Under the pieces are notes generated by a model. That model was not told where the DNA came from and searched no databases. It saw nothing but the letters and a program-made list of their open reading frames with translations. Positions 29,852 to 39,308 of a stretch of 64,000 nucleotides of DNA are shown here, in pieces. The translations under genes were made by a program, and so were the position numbers. The DNA comes from Gaiellasilicea sp963784895. Lineage in GTDB: Bacteria > Actinomycetota > Thermoleophilia > Gaiellales > Gaiellaceae. The stretch covers positions 1 to 64,000 of the forward strand of contig CAWATM010000002.1 of the NCBI GenBank assembly GCA_963784895.1. The letters are read 5' to 3'. Positions within the stretch are counted from its first letter, which is position 1. The number at the start of each line of letters is the position of its first letter.

Positions 29852-31451
29852 TGAACACGACCCACTCACGGCGTGCACTGCCGGCCGCGATCTGCGCGGC
29901 CCTGACCGTCCTTGAGCGCACCGCCGCACCCGCCGCGACCGCCGCCGACGGCCCCGTCGCCGCCCGGGGACCCGTAGATGCCCCGATCGTCAACATCGAG
30001 GGCGACGCCGTCCGCGGAGTCGCCGTCGCCGGCGGCTACGCCTTCCGCGGCCTCCCCTACGCCGCCGCCCCGACCGGGGACCTGCGCTGGCAGGCCCCGC
30101 ATGCTCCGGCGAAGTGGAAGGGCGTCCGCGACGCCACCCAATTCGCGCCGAGCTGCCCCCAGCAGCCGAGACCCGTTCGTGCCGCCCGGCCCCCCGACGA
30201 GGACTGCCTCTACCTCAACGTCTCCACACCGGCTGCAGGCCACGGAGGGGGTCGGCCGGTGCTCGTCTGGATCCACGGGGGCGGACTCACGCAAGACGCC
30301 GCCCGCAACTACGACGGCTCCGAGCTCGCCGCGGAGGGAACCGTCGTCGTCACGATCAACTACCGGCTCGGGGCGCTCGGCTTCCTCGCGCATCCTGCGC
30401 TCGCCTCGCGGGCGCGGCGGTCCGGCCGGCAACTACGGCCTGATGGATCAGCAGGCGGCGCTGCGCTGGGTGCGCACAACATCGCGCGTTCGGTGGCGAC
30501 CCGCGCAACGTGACGATCGCGGGCCAGTCAGCCGGCGGCCTCTCCGTGCTCGCCCACCTGATCTCGCGCGGCTCGCGCGGGCTCTTCCACCGGGCGATCG
30601 TCCAGAGCGGTGCGTTCGCACTGACCCAGCAGTCCCTCGCCGACGCGAAGGCTGCGGGGCAGACGTTCGCCGCGACCATGTGGGCTGCCAGGATCAGACC
30701 GCAGCGTGCCTGCGCAAGGTGCCGGTCGCCGACCTCGTCGACAACTTCCCGGGCGCAGCGATCCCGGGCGTCGTCGACGGCGAGGTCCTCACCGAGTCGA
30801 TCGGGACAGCGCTGGCCGGGCGGACGGTTTGCCCGCGTCCCGATCCTCAACGGCATCAACCACGATGAGGAGCTCCTCTTCGTCGCCGCCCTCAACTTGG
30901 CCGTGAGCGGCGGCACGTTCGTGCCAGCGCCCGAACCGCGCCGAAAACTACGAGAGCGTGATCGCCTCGGTGCTAGGCGTATCCGCGTCCGGGCGTCGGC
31001 GATCGCCGCCGAGTACCCGCTCGCCGCGTACCCACGCCCGATCGTGGCTCTCAGCACGCTGGTCTCGGACGCGAACTTCGCCTGTCCGGCCTTGCAGGTC
31101 GACCGCTGGATCCGCGCGCGTGCCGACGTTCGCGTACCAGTTCAATGACGACACCGCGCCCCATTGTTCGCGGACCCGGCTTCCGCCGTTCGCCACCCAC
31201 TCGTCCGAGCTCCCGTACCTCTTCGGTCTGCCAAACGCGCCGTTCCCGCCGCCTTGAACGCCGAGCAGGCGGCGCTCGCCGCGGGAATGCAGCAGCATGG
31301 GCGAATTTCGCCGCGGGCGGTGACCCTCCTCGGCCGCACTGCAGTGGCCGTCGTTCAGCACGGTTCGGACGTGCTGTCGCTCGCGCCGCCCCAGCCACAG
31401 GTCGAGCCGACTTCGCGCCGCACACCACTGCGCGTTCTGGTCACCGGATGA
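29852..31451 (+). pseudogene. Secreted type B carboxylesterase, many frameshifts
   Basis: A signal peptide is followed by the type B esterase hallmarks: AFRGLPYAAAPTGDLRWQ, EDCLYLNV, VLVWIHGGGLTQDAARNYDG and VTINYRLGALGFLAHP. Then, in other frames, come GLMDQQAALRWV, the nucleophile elbow VTIAGQSAGGLSV, VPILNGINHDEELLF and a terminal HHCAFW. At least six indels occur. A complete enzyme would be about 510 residues. The end is set at the last recognisable motif. Confidence 0.75.
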
Positions 31452-31515
31452 CCCCGCAGGCTGTCGCACGCCCACCCTTTGTGATCAGGAGTCCCGAGCA
31501 TCGCATGGAACACAG

Positions 31516-31975
31516 ATGTCCACCGTTCACTTCAACCAGCCTCATGGCCCTCTCGTCGGAGCAGCTCGTCGCTGGGCTCACCGACTTCGGGCCGGGGCGC
31601 TCGAAGGTCTTCAGCAAGAGTGCCGACGACTATCTCGAGGTGCACCGCCTAGGCCAGGCTGAGGCAGATGTCACGGAAGGCTCCGGCGGGGTTTGGGAGC
31701 TCACTGCAGTACGACTGGTCGAATCCTCAACCGTGTCGTCCTGAGGACCACCGACTCCAAGGTCTGGGGCGGCGCGTCGGGCTACACCTACACCCTCACC
31801 CGGCTGCCGAACGACCTCACCGATGTCGACGTCCGCATCGTTCGCGAGGGCAAGAACGCGAAGGGGCGGATCCTCGGCATCCCTCGGGACCGTCGGGAGG
31901 GGCGTCCTCGGCAAGGTGTTCGCGAACAGCATCAGGGCGATCGAGGCCCGCAACAACGGAGGGCTTGCCCGATGA
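31516..31975 (+). pseudogene. SRPBCC-fold (polyketide cyclase-like) protein, frameshifted
   Basis: It begins MSTVHFNQ and then, in other frames, EQLVAGLTDFGPGRSKVF, EADVTEGSGGVWE, VVLRTTDSKVWGGASGYTYT and DVDVRIVREGKNAKGRILG. The end at 31975 overlaps the next start by 4 nt. This order fits small lipid-binding START-like proteins of actinobacteria. At least three indels are present. Confidence 0.62.
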
Positions 31976-32225
31976 CCAGGCTTCCGACAACTACCCGAAC
32001 GGAGCTCGCACAACGATCGGGCGCCGGCATCGACGTGACGCTCGTGTGGGTGCAGGAGGCAGGCGCGGACAAGAACTCTCGTCTGCGTCTGCGACTGGCT
32101 GGAGGGCGCGTACTTCGAGATCCCGACCGAGCCGTACCTCGCGCTTGACGTCTACCACCACCCCTTCGCATACCGGGCCTTCAAGCAGCGTTGACTACGA
32201 GGACATCGACTCGAGCCGCAGTTCC
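31972..32225 (+). pseudogene. Small conserved protein of unknown function, frameshifted
   Basis: It opens with MTRLPTTTRTELAQR and DVTLVWVQEAGADK, then continues in another frame as VCVCDWLEGAYFEIPTEPYL and YHHPFAYRAF, and ends in a third frame with SVDYED. The pattern resembles a short actinobacterial protein of about 75 residues, for which I know no function. Its ATG overlaps the stop of the SRPBCC pseudogene. Confidence 0.5.
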
Positions 32226-32504
32226 GGACGATCGAGGGCATCTGAGGATCCGTTACGCCGAGATAGCATCATGAGCGAGCGCGGACGACACTCGCGATGG
32301 ACACACTTCTCTATCGCCGCCACCGCAACAGCGGCGGTGAGTCCACGTTCCTCGCCTGGGAATCGTCGGCAGGCTTAGGGAGCTGGGAAAGCGCGCCAGC
32401 TCCGGCCCTCGTTGGCAAGCAAGTGCACGAGCGCGTGACGAACGTCAGGTACCGCCGCGCTATGCGCGCGCCGAAGTCGCGATCGCATGGGCGGAGGTGC
32501 CGTG

Positions 32505-33088
32505 ATGTCAGCGGTTCCACGCGCAGTCACGCCTACAAGCGACAGCGGATCCCCAGCGCCAACGAGCCTCGGAGTCCTGTTCGTGCTCGGCGGCATCTTC
32601 TGCATCTTGGCCCCGGCGGTCACCGGCGTGGGCCTCGCCATCGCCGTCGGCATCGGGCTCGCCGTCGCTGCCGGCTCGAGCGCTGGCTCGATCTTCAAGT
32701 CGGACCAGACACGAACAGCACGATGGTCAGCAGCTCTCGCCACGGCGTTACCGCTCGCACTATCGCTTCTCATCCTCCTCAACCCTTGGGCAGCGGTGAC
32801 CTCACTCAGCGCCCTCGTCGCCATCTATCTGTTCGCCTCCAACGTGCGCTGGCTGATCGTCTGGATAGCGGAACCAAGACGCTGGCTGGCGCTCGGAGCG
32901 GCCATCGCCGCCCACACCGGTGCAGTGCTAATCGTGCTCGATTGGCCGCTCAGCGGAGAGTGGGCGATCGGTGTCTTCGCCGGTGCAGAGATCATCGTCA
33001 CCGGTGGCCTGATGATCGCTCGGGCTTCGGTCGAGCAGAGCGTCGCGGCAACACAGCCGCGTGGACGCGCGCCCAGAAGGACTCGTGA
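32505..33088 (+). CDS. HdeD-like (DUF308) membrane protein
   Basis: Repeated pairs of membrane helices (SLGVLFVLGGIFCILAPAVTG, LSLLILLNPWAAVTSLSAL, ALGAAIAAHTGAVLIVLDWPL, GVFAGAEIIVTGGLMIA) follow the HdeD pattern of acid-resistance membrane proteins. The hydrophobic part ends near 33045. The frame then stays open to 33509 across two other genes, which is unlikely to be real. A small indel near 33065 would give the stop at 33088, seven nt before the next ATG. The 3' end is therefore uncertain. Confidence 0.6.
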
Positions 33089-33094
33089 GGGCGG

Positions 33095-33319
33095 ATGGCG
33101 CTCGGCGATCACGCGGCGCACCTCGACATCGACGGGTCCCACGCCGCCGAAGAACTCCTTGACCGCCTGGAGGCCCTTGGGGTCCGTCGACCCGCGGACG
33201 CACCCGCGTCCACGTACCCACCGTTTCGCCTCGACCCCGGCAGCGCCGAGCCGCCTGCCGCCACAGACCCGCGCACACTTGCCGCGGCTCCCACACCGAC
33301 CGCAAACGAAGTCGCGTGA
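33095..33319 (+). CDS. Small protein of unknown function
   Basis: A 74-residue frame with a start LDIDGSHAAEELLDRLEALGV that looks helical and a Pro/Ala-rich tail. No family is recognised. Support comes from context: it starts 7 nt after the HdeD-like gene and its stop overlaps the GTG of the VanW gene by 4 nt, which suggests translation within one operon. Confidence 0.45.
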   Translation: MALGDHAAHLDIDGSHAAEELLDRLEALGVRRPADAPASTYPPFRLDPGSAEPPAATDPRTLAAAPTPTANEVA

Positions 33320-34932
33320 CCGTGCATCAGACAACCGGGCCGACCCTCGGCCTGAATCAACCGCGCAGCCGCCGGGTTGCGGTAGGGGCGGTGGCTGTGT
33401 TGGTCGTTGCGGTGGCCGTTATCGCCGTTGTCGTCGCCGATGCGCCGGCCCGGGTTCCCGAAGGGACCACGATTGCAGGTGTAGTTGTGGGTGGAGAGTC
33501 GGCGGCTGAGGCGGAGGAACTCGTGTCGGCGCGTGCGCGGGAGCTGGCGATGCGGCCGGTTGTTGTGGTGGGTCACCAGGGCAGTGTCCGCACGAGCGGT
33601 GTCACGCTTCGTGCAAGGCCCCGCGTCGCGGCGGCCGTCACCGCGGCGGGCCTCCACCGGTTCGGCCGCGCACGAGACTGGCTCGACAGCGCCGAGACGC
33701 GCAACGTGCCGCTGTCCTGGGAGGTCGGCGGTCGGGAGGTGCGGGCGTTGGCGCGACGGTTGGTGCGGACGGTGCGGCCGTCGGAGGCGGCGGTTGTCGT
33801 CAGTGCCGGCGGTGTCGAGGTTCGCGAAGGTCGAGTCGGCTACGTCATCGACGTCGACGCGTTGAGGTCTCGTCTGGAGTCGCTGCCGCGCCTCGTCCGG
33901 GCGCCGACGATTCGCATCGACCCGCAGGTCACGACCACCGAGGCCCGCGCGACGGCGCAGCGGGTCGAACGTCTCACCGGAACTCGCCGGACGATCCTTC
34001 TCGGCACCGTCGAGACCACGCTCCAGCCGCAGACGTTACGCGCTCTCGTCCATGTGCAGCGGAGTGCGAGCAGGCTGTCGATCGCGTTCGACGAGGCCGG
34101 GCTCGCAAGCCTGCTCCCAGCCTCGGTCTCAGCGCGTGACGCCGAGTTCCGCTTCCGGGGCGCGAACGTCGAGATCGTGCCCGCGGTGCAGGGCCGCGTT
34201 CTCGACGTAGCCGCCACTGCCCGCCGGCTCGCCGCGTCAGAACAGTCGCCGGTCGAAGCGGCCGTGACCCTGGTGCAACCGAACGTGACCACGGCGGAAC
34301 TCGCCTCGCTCGGGATCCGCGACCGTGTCTCGGAGTTCACGACGCACTACCCGCCGGGCCAGCCGCGCGTCGTCAACATCCAACGGGCCGCCGCCGTGAT
34401 CGACGGAACGATCCTCCGTCCCGGAGCCACGTTCTCGATGAACGAGGCTCTCGGCGAACGAACGATCGCCAAGGGATACGTCCCTGCTCCGCAGATCGCC
34501 GGCAACTCGTTCGTGGACTCCGTCGGAGGCGGCATCAGCCAGGTCGCGACGATGCTCTACAACGGCGCCTTCTTCGCCGGGCTCGAGTTGATCGAGCATC
34601 AGCCGCACTCGCTCTACATCGACCGGTACCCGCTCGGCCGCGAAGCGACGATCTCCTGGGGTGGCCCCGAGCTGATCTTCCGCAACGACTGGCCCGCGAG
34701 CGTCCTGATCAAGCTCGATGCGACTGACACCTCGATCACCGTCCGCTTCTTCTCGACCCGCCTCGGCCGCAGAGTCGAGACCGAAACGAGTGTCCCGTAC
34801 GGGCACGGCGGGGGCAGCTTCACCGTCGACTACACCCGACGCGTGTATCGCGGAAGCCGCCTCGCGCGGGACGAGAGGTTCCGTGTCCGCTACGGCGTCT
34901 CTCCGGGCCCCGGAGCCCCCGGGGGTATGTGA
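33316..34932 (+). CDS. VanW family protein with N-terminal membrane anchor
   Basis: A 538-residue envelope protein. A cytoplasmic basic start and one transmembrane helix (RRVAVGAVAVLVVAVAVIAV) come first, then tandem beta-rich PG-binding-like domains. A C-terminal VanW domain follows: FTTHYPPGQPRVVNIQRAAA, ILRPGATFSMNEALG, GGGISQVATMLYNGAFFAGL and HSLYIDRYPLGREATISWGG. VanW proteins lie in the cell envelope and some accompany glycopeptide resistance, but their biochemistry is unclear. It is a paralogue of the gene at 52442-54121 and intact despite its decayed surroundings. Confidence 0.88.
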   Translation: MTVHQTTGPTLGLNQPRSRRVAVGAVAVLVVAVAVIAVVVADAPARVPEGTTIAGVVVGGESAAEAEELVSARARELAMRPVVVVGHQGSVRTSGVTLRARPRVAAAVTAAGLHRFGRARDWLDSAETRNVPLSWEVGGREVRALARRLVRTVRPSEAAVVVSAGGVEVREGRVGYVIDVDALRSRLESLPRLVRAPTIRIDPQVTTTEARATAQRVERLTGTRRTILLGTVETTLQPQTLRALVHVQRSASRLSIAFDEAGLASLLPASVSARDAEFRFRGANVEIVPAVQGRVLDVAATARRLAASEQSPVEAAVTLVQPNVTTAELASLGIRDRVSEFTTHYPPGQPRVVNIQRAAAVIDGTILRPGATFSMNEALGERTIAKGYVPAPQIAGNSFVDSVGGGISQVATMLYNGAFFAGLELIEHQPHSLYIDRYPLGREATISWGGPELIFRNDWPASVLIKLDATDTSITVRFFSTRLGRRVETETSVPYGHGGGSFTVDYTRRVYRGSRLARDERFRVRYGVSPGPGAPGGM

Positions 34933-34980
34933 CGTCGCCCGTCATCTTTGACACCCGTGCCGAGTCGAGCTAGGCGCGAG

Positions 34981-36432
34981 ATGACGCGAAGTCAGCGCTT
35001 CACCCTGCTCGCAGCGACACTGGGCTCGAGTGTGGCCGCGATCGACGGCACGATCGTCAACGTCGCGCTGCCGGCGATCCAAGCCGATCTCGGCGGCGGC
35101 CTGCAGACCCAACAGTGGATCGCGAACGCCTACCTGCTCACCCTCGGCTCGCTGATCCTCATCGGCGGTTCACTGGGGGACATCTACGGCAGGCGTCGCG
35201 TGTTCGCCCTCGGGGTCGGTTCCTTCGGCGTCCTCTCGCTAGCCTGCGCGGTCGCGCCGAGCACGGAGACACTGATCGCGGCCCGCGCTCTGCAGGGCGT
35301 CGCCGGGGCGCTGCTGACGCCGAACTCGCTGGCGATCATCGCGGCGGCGTTCAACGAACGCGCGCGCGGCGCGGCGATCGGCTCGTGGACCGCCTGGGGC
35401 GGGATCGCGGTCCTCCTCGGCCCGCTCGCCGGCGGTCTGATCGTCGACCAGGCCTCCTGGCGCTGGATATTCGCGATCAACGTCCCAGTCGTCCTTGTCA
35501 CGCTGCTGCTCGTGCGCGCCGCGGAGCCGGACGGGCCGGCCGTGCGGCGACGCATCGACATCCTCGGCGCGACGCTCTGCGCGCTCGGCCTGGCGGGAAT
35601 CGTCTTCGCCCTGGTCGAACAGCCCCGCTTCGGCTGGGGCAGCCCAGCGGTGATCGGCTCGCTCGCCGGCGGCTCCCTCGCGCTGACGTCGTTCGTGGTC
35701 TACGAGCGGCGCGCGTCCCACCCGATGCTGCGGCTCGACCTGTTCCGCCGCCGGAACTTCTCAATCGCGAACCTGCAGACGCTCACGATCTATGCAGGCC
35801 TGGGGGTGATGGTCTTCTTCCTCTTCATCTTCCTGCAGCAGGTCGCGGGCTACTCGGCCGTGCGGGCGGGACTGACGACGGTCCCGACGACGCTGATCAT
35901 GTTTGCGCTCTCGAGCCGGCTGGGAGCGCTTGCGGACCGGTTCGGCCCCCGGCTCTTCCTGGGGGGCGGGCCTCTGGTCGCCGCAGCCGGAATCCTGCTC
36001 TTCCTCAGAGTCGGGACCGAGGTGTCATACGCGCTCGACCTCCTGCCTGCGCAGGTCGTCTTCACCCTCGGGCTCGCCGCCACGGTCGCGCCGCTGACCG
36101 CCACCGTGCTTGCTGATGCCGACGAGACCGACGCGGGGATCGCGTCGGCGATCAACAACGCGATCGCCCGCGTCGCCGGCCTGGTCGGCATCTCGGCGAT
36201 CGGAGCGCTCGTCGCCTCGAGGCTGCCAGGCGGCACGTTCGCGCCCAATCCCGAGTCCGTGGACGCATTCCACACGGCCGTCGCCGTCTGCGCGGCACTC
36301 GTCGCCACCGGCGGAATCGTCGCTGCGCTCTGGATCGAGAACCCTCGCCGGCGCGTCCGGGCGGAAGATTGCCCCGGAGGTCAGCTCGTCGGCGTACCTC
36401 GGCCGGCCGTCGTCATGCGCGCCGGAAGCTGA
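34981..36432 (+). CDS. MFS multidrug efflux transporter, DHA2 (14-helix) family
   Basis: A 483-residue integral membrane protein. Motif A variant GGSLGDIYGRRRVFALG, motif D1-like AAIDGTIVNVALPAI, and motif C region TAWGGIAVLLGPLAGGLIV are present, with fourteen hydrophobic segments overall, as in EmrB-like proton-driven exporters. I prefer ATG 34981; a TTG at 34948 is in frame. It is the last gene before the rnpB junction and is the intact relative of the pseudogene at 19450. Confidence 0.9.
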   Translation: MTRSQRFTLLAATLGSSVAAIDGTIVNVALPAIQADLGGGLQTQQWIANAYLLTLGSLILIGGSLGDIYGRRRVFALGVGSFGVLSLACAVAPSTETLIAARALQGVAGALLTPNSLAIIAAAFNERARGAAIGSWTAWGGIAVLLGPLAGGLIVDQASWRWIFAINVPVVLVTLLLVRAAEPDGPAVRRRIDILGATLCALGLAGIVFALVEQPRFGWGSPAVIGSLAGGSLALTSFVVYERRASHPMLRLDLFRRRNFSIANLQTLTIYAGLGVMVFFLFIFLQQVAGYSAVRAGLTTVPTTLIMFALSSRLGALADRFGPRLFLGGGPLVAAAGILLFLRVGTEVSYALDLLPAQVVFTLGLAATVAPLTATVLADADETDAGIASAINNAIARVAGLVGISAIGALVASRLPGGTFAPNPESVDAFHTAVAVCAALVATGGIVAALWIENPRRRVRAEDCPGGQLVGVPRPAVVMRAGS

Positions 36433-36584
36433 CTCAGCGCACCCGTGTCAGAGCGTGTCAGCAGAAGCCTTTCCGAGCTACCCGACACCGGCGCGGCCGG
36501 CCGCAGCTTTCGCTCAATCAAGCGGCTCGGCCGACCGCGCTTCTCGTTTTCGCGCCCTCCCTGAGCTCCATACCGCGCCCGCGT

Positions 36585-36640
36585 GATGCCCAGGTGATGC
36601 CTGCCCAAATAGAAAACCCCCGCATTTGCAGGGTTTTCCT

Positions 36641-36664
<24 letters not shown>
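36585..36664. repeat. rnpB 3'-end copy 3, element/rnpB junction
   Basis: GATGCCCAGGTGATGC (36585-36600), a terminator hairpin and the true 3' end of rnpB (36641-36664). From the hairpin core to the end of the shared part it is identical to copy 2 for about 43 nt. To the right the sequence continues into the complete rnpB gene, so this is the gene-proximal att junction. Confidence 0.75.
36612..36637 (-). terminator. rnpB terminator
   Basis: On the minus strand a hairpin AAAACCCTGCA / TGCGGGGGTTTT follows the rnpB 3' end within a few nt and ends in a T-run. Related hairpins accompany each of the other two rnpB-end copies. Confidence 0.75.
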
Positions 36665-36980
<316 letters not shown>

Positions 36981-36995
<15 letters not shown>

Positions 36996-37181
36996 GATGA
37001 ATTCTAGCTCGGATTCCGGGATCTGCAGGCCGTCGCAGAGGAGCGTGCCGCACTCGAGGCAGGCGTGCGCGACCGGCCTGCGGAGCAGGAACTCGCCGCA
37101 GACGAGGCACTCGTAGCTCGCACCGCGCGCGATCGCGGCCAGCTCCTGGTCGAGGGTGCGGCTGAAGGAGGCGACGCCCAT
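36981..37181 (-). CDS. Small zinc-ribbon protein
   Basis: A 66-residue protein with two Cys pairs, YECLVCGEF and HACLECGTLLCDG, the spacing of a zinc ribbon. It has no signal peptide. Its ATG overlaps the lexA stop by 4 nt (ATGA), so it is translated with lexA. Its own stop (36981) lies inside the first nucleotides of rnpB. The role is unknown; co-expression with lexA suggests damage-inducible expression (inferred). Confidence 0.75.
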
Positions 37182-37825
37182 CAGAGGCTCCGGAAGACCC
37201 CCGTCACCTTGCCCAGGATCTGGACGTGGTCGGCGTAGATCGGTTCGAGGGCGTCGTTCTCGGGCTGCAGTCGGACGCGGCCGCCTTCGCGGTAGAACGT
37301 CTTCACCGTCGCCTCGTCGGCCGACTCGTCGTCGCCAGCGAGCGCGACGACGATCTCGCCGTTGCGGGCGTCCTGGGCGCGCTGGACGACGAGGATGTCG
37401 CCGTCGAGGATGCCGGCGTCGATCATCGACTCGCCCTTGACCCGGAGCAGGAAGTCGGCGCGCCGCCCCAGCGGCTCGGGGACGGCCAGCTCGTCCTCGA
37501 CGTTCTCCTCTGCGAGCAGCGGTCCGCCGGCCGCGATCTGCCCGAGCAGAGGCAGCTTCTGCAACTCCGGCGCGGCCGGCTCCTCGGCCCGCGACTCGCG
37601 CCGGTGGCCGATCAGGTCGAGCGCCCGCGGCTTCGTCGGGTCGCGCCGGAGCAGGCCGGCGCGCTCGAGATTCGCGAGGTGGGCGTGCACCGTCGAGGGC
37701 GACGCGAGGCCGACTGCCTCCCCGATCTCGCGCACGGTCGGGGGATAGCCGTGCCGGTCGACGTAGTCGACGAGGAACTGCCAGATCTCCTGTTGCCGTG
37801 CCGTGAGCTGGGGTGCAGAAGACAT
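37181..37825 (-). CDS. lexA: SOS repressor LexA
   Basis: A 214-residue transcriptional repressor and self-cleaving serine peptidase. The N-terminal winged helix reads LTARQQEIWQFLVDYVDRHGYPPTVREIG. The cleavage site is Ala-Gly in QIAAGGPLLAEE. The catalytic Ser is in LLRVKGESMIDAG and the Lys in EATVKTFYREGG. All catalytic elements are intact. It heads a two-gene operon with the zinc-ribbon protein, and an SOS box lies 21 nt before the ATG, so it represses itself until RecA filaments trigger cleavage. Confidence 0.96.
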   Translation of the reverse strand: MSSAPQLTARQQEIWQFLVDYVDRHGYPPTVREIGEAVGLASPSTVHAHLANLERAGLLRRDPTKPRALDLIGHRRESRAEEPAAPELQKLPLLGQIAAGGPLLAEENVEDELAVPEPLGRRADFLLRVKGESMIDAGILDGDILVVQRAQDARNGEIVVALAGDDESADEATVKTFYREGGRVRLQPENDALEPIYADHVQILGKVTGVFRSL

Positions 37826-37845
37826 CGCGCCTCCGGAAGTGGTTG

Positions 37846-37861
37846 TCGAACGTGTGTTCGC
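37846..37861. promoter_or_regulatory. SOS box (LexA operator)
   Basis: TCGAACGTGTGTTCGC matches the actinobacterial LexA consensus (TCGAAC, four bases, GTTCGA) at 15 of 16 positions. It lies in the 88-nt divergent spacer between lexA and the threonine dehydratase-like gene, so it may affect both. Confidence 0.88.
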
Positions 37862-37913
37862 TCTTGAGAGTAGAGATCCTTCCGGACGACGTCAAGCTTG
37901 AGAGACTCGGGCG

Positions 37914-38873
37914 GTGGAGTGGCCGGCGATCACGCTCGCGGACGTCCTCGAGGCGAAGCGGCGGATCGCGCCGCACCTGCGGCCGACACCGCTCTATCCG
38001 TACGCCGGGCTCGACGAGCTGCTCGGCGCCGAGGTCTGGGTCAAGCACGAGAACCACCAGCCGGTCGGCGCCTTCAAGGTCCGCGGCGGCATCAACCTCG
38101 TCTCGCAGCTCGGGGAGGACGAACGACGGCGCGGCCTGATCGCCGCCTCGACGGGCAACCACGGCCAGTCGGTCGCCTACGCTGCGCGCCTCTTCGGTGT
38201 CACCGCCCGCGTCTGCGTGCCGGAGAACGCCAACCCGGTGAAGCTCGCGGCGATGCGGGCGCAGGGAGCGGAGCTGATCGAGCACGGGCAGGACTTCGAC
38301 GCGGCCCGAGAGCACTGCGAGCGACTGGCGGCCGAGCACGGCTACCGCTACGTCCACTCGGGGAACGAGCCGCACCTGGTCGCGGGAGTCGGCACCGAGA
38401 CGCTCGAGATCCTGGAGGCCCGCCCCGACGTCGACGCGATCATCGTCCCGATCGGCGGCGGCAGCGGCGCCGCGGGCGCGTGCGTGGTGGCGAAGGCGGT
38501 GCGGCCGGAGGTCGAGGTGATCGGCGTCCAGTCGGACGCGGCGCCGGCCGCCTTCCGCTCCTGGCAGGCGCGGGCGCTGCTCGAAGGCGAGACGTCCACG
38601 CACGCCGAGGGCCTCGCCACGCGCGTCCCGTTCGAGCTGCCCCAGCAGATCCTCTGGGAGCACCTGGACGACTTCGTCCTCGTCTCCGAGGACGAGATCC
38701 GGGACGCGACGCGGTTGATGATCGAGCACACGCGCAACCTCGTCGAGCCGGCCGGCGCGGCGCCGCTCGCGGCGGCGCTGAAGCTCGCCGACCGCGTGCG
38801 CGGAAAGCGGATCGCGCTCGTCGCGAGCGGCGGCAACATCAGCCCCGCACAGATCGCTGATCTCTACCGCTGA
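37914..38873 (+). CDS. Threonine/serine dehydratase-like PLP enzyme
   Basis: A 319-residue fold-type II PLP enzyme without the C-terminal ACT domain, so of the catabolic or serine-racemase-like size class. The Schiff-base Lys is in HQPVGAFKVRGG, the substrate loop is ASTGNHGQSVAYAA, the phosphate-binding Gly-rich loop is VPIGGGSGAAG, and the late ASGGN is also present. It converts threonine (or serine) to the 2-oxo acid and ammonia; the exact substrate is uncertain. The GTG start is 52 nt downstream of the SOS box. Two hairpins follow the gene. Confidence 0.88.
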   Translation: MEWPAITLADVLEAKRRIAPHLRPTPLYPYAGLDELLGAEVWVKHENHQPVGAFKVRGGINLVSQLGEDERRRGLIAASTGNHGQSVAYAARLFGVTARVCVPENANPVKLAAMRAQGAELIEHGQDFDAAREHCERLAAEHGYRYVHSGNEPHLVAGVGTETLEILEARPDVDAIIVPIGGGSGAAGACVVAKAVRPEVEVIGVQSDAAPAAFRSWQARALLEGETSTHAEGLATRVPFELPQQILWEHLDDFVLVSEDEIRDATRLMIEHTRNLVEPAGAAPLAAALKLADRVRGKRIALVASGGNISPAQIADLYR

Positions 38874-38887
38874 GGCGCGATGTGGTC

Positions 38888-38906
38888 GGAGCCGCGAAGC
38901 GGCTCC
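38888..38906 (+). terminator. Hairpin after the dehydratase gene
   Basis: GGAGCCGC-GAA-GCGGCTCC followed by TTC, 15 nt after the stop codon. Confidence 0.65.
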
Positions 38907-38922
38907 TTCAGGGGTTTGGCGC

Positions 38923-38952
38923 GATGGGGATCCGCTTCTGCGGATCCCCATC
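38923..38952. terminator. 13-bp perfect hairpin, probably a terminator for tRNA-Leu
   Basis: GATGGGGATCCGC-TTCT-GCGGATCCCCATC. It can serve transcription from the left and, on the minus strand, lies 18 nt beyond the tRNA-Leu 3' end. Confidence 0.65.
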
Positions 38953-38969
38953 TTGCGCAGCCAACCCAG

Positions 38970-39053
<84 letters not shown>

Positions 39054-39072
39054 GGGGTGGTGCAGTGTAGCC

Positions 39073-39294
39073 CTAGGCGAGCAGGCGGTAGAGCAACACG
39101 CTGTTGAGGAAGAACACCGTCGCGACGACGACCGTCAGCCGCGTCAGGTTCCGCTCGACGATGTGCGTGCCGCCCTGCGAGGCGGGCGTGAAGCCCATGC
39201 CGCCGAGGCCGGCGTCGCGGCCGGAGTGCATCAGGATCAGCGCGAGGAGCGCCACGGAGACGAGCACCTGGAAGACGGCTGCGACGGGAAGCAC
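39073..39294 (-). CDS. secG: Preprotein translocase subunit SecG
   Basis: A 73-residue two-helix membrane protein that assists the SecYEG channel. It has the helix FQVLVSVALLALILMHSG, the conserved linker region DAGLGGMGFTPASQGG, and the second helix LTVVVATVFFLNSVLLYRLL. The GTG start is chosen because the upstream frame has no helix. It lies directly upstream of tRNA-Leu on the same strand. Confidence 0.9.
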   Translation of the reverse strand: MLPVAAVFQVLVSVALLALILMHSGRDAGLGGMGFTPASQGGTHIVERNLTRLTVVVATVFFLNSVLLYRLLA

Positions 39295-39308
39295 GGCGGG
39301 AAGGGTAG

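Noticed and set aside
1598..32225. Treating all frameshifts as sequencing errors
   Set aside because: The breaks stop sharply at rnpB and include deletions and fragments that errors cannot produce. Single indels may still be errors and need read data.
32226..32504. Open frame beginning at 32297 (MDTLLYRRHR) as a gene
   Set aside because: It is composed of basic, low-complexity sequence, overlaps the HdeD-like gene in another frame, and has no recognisable family.
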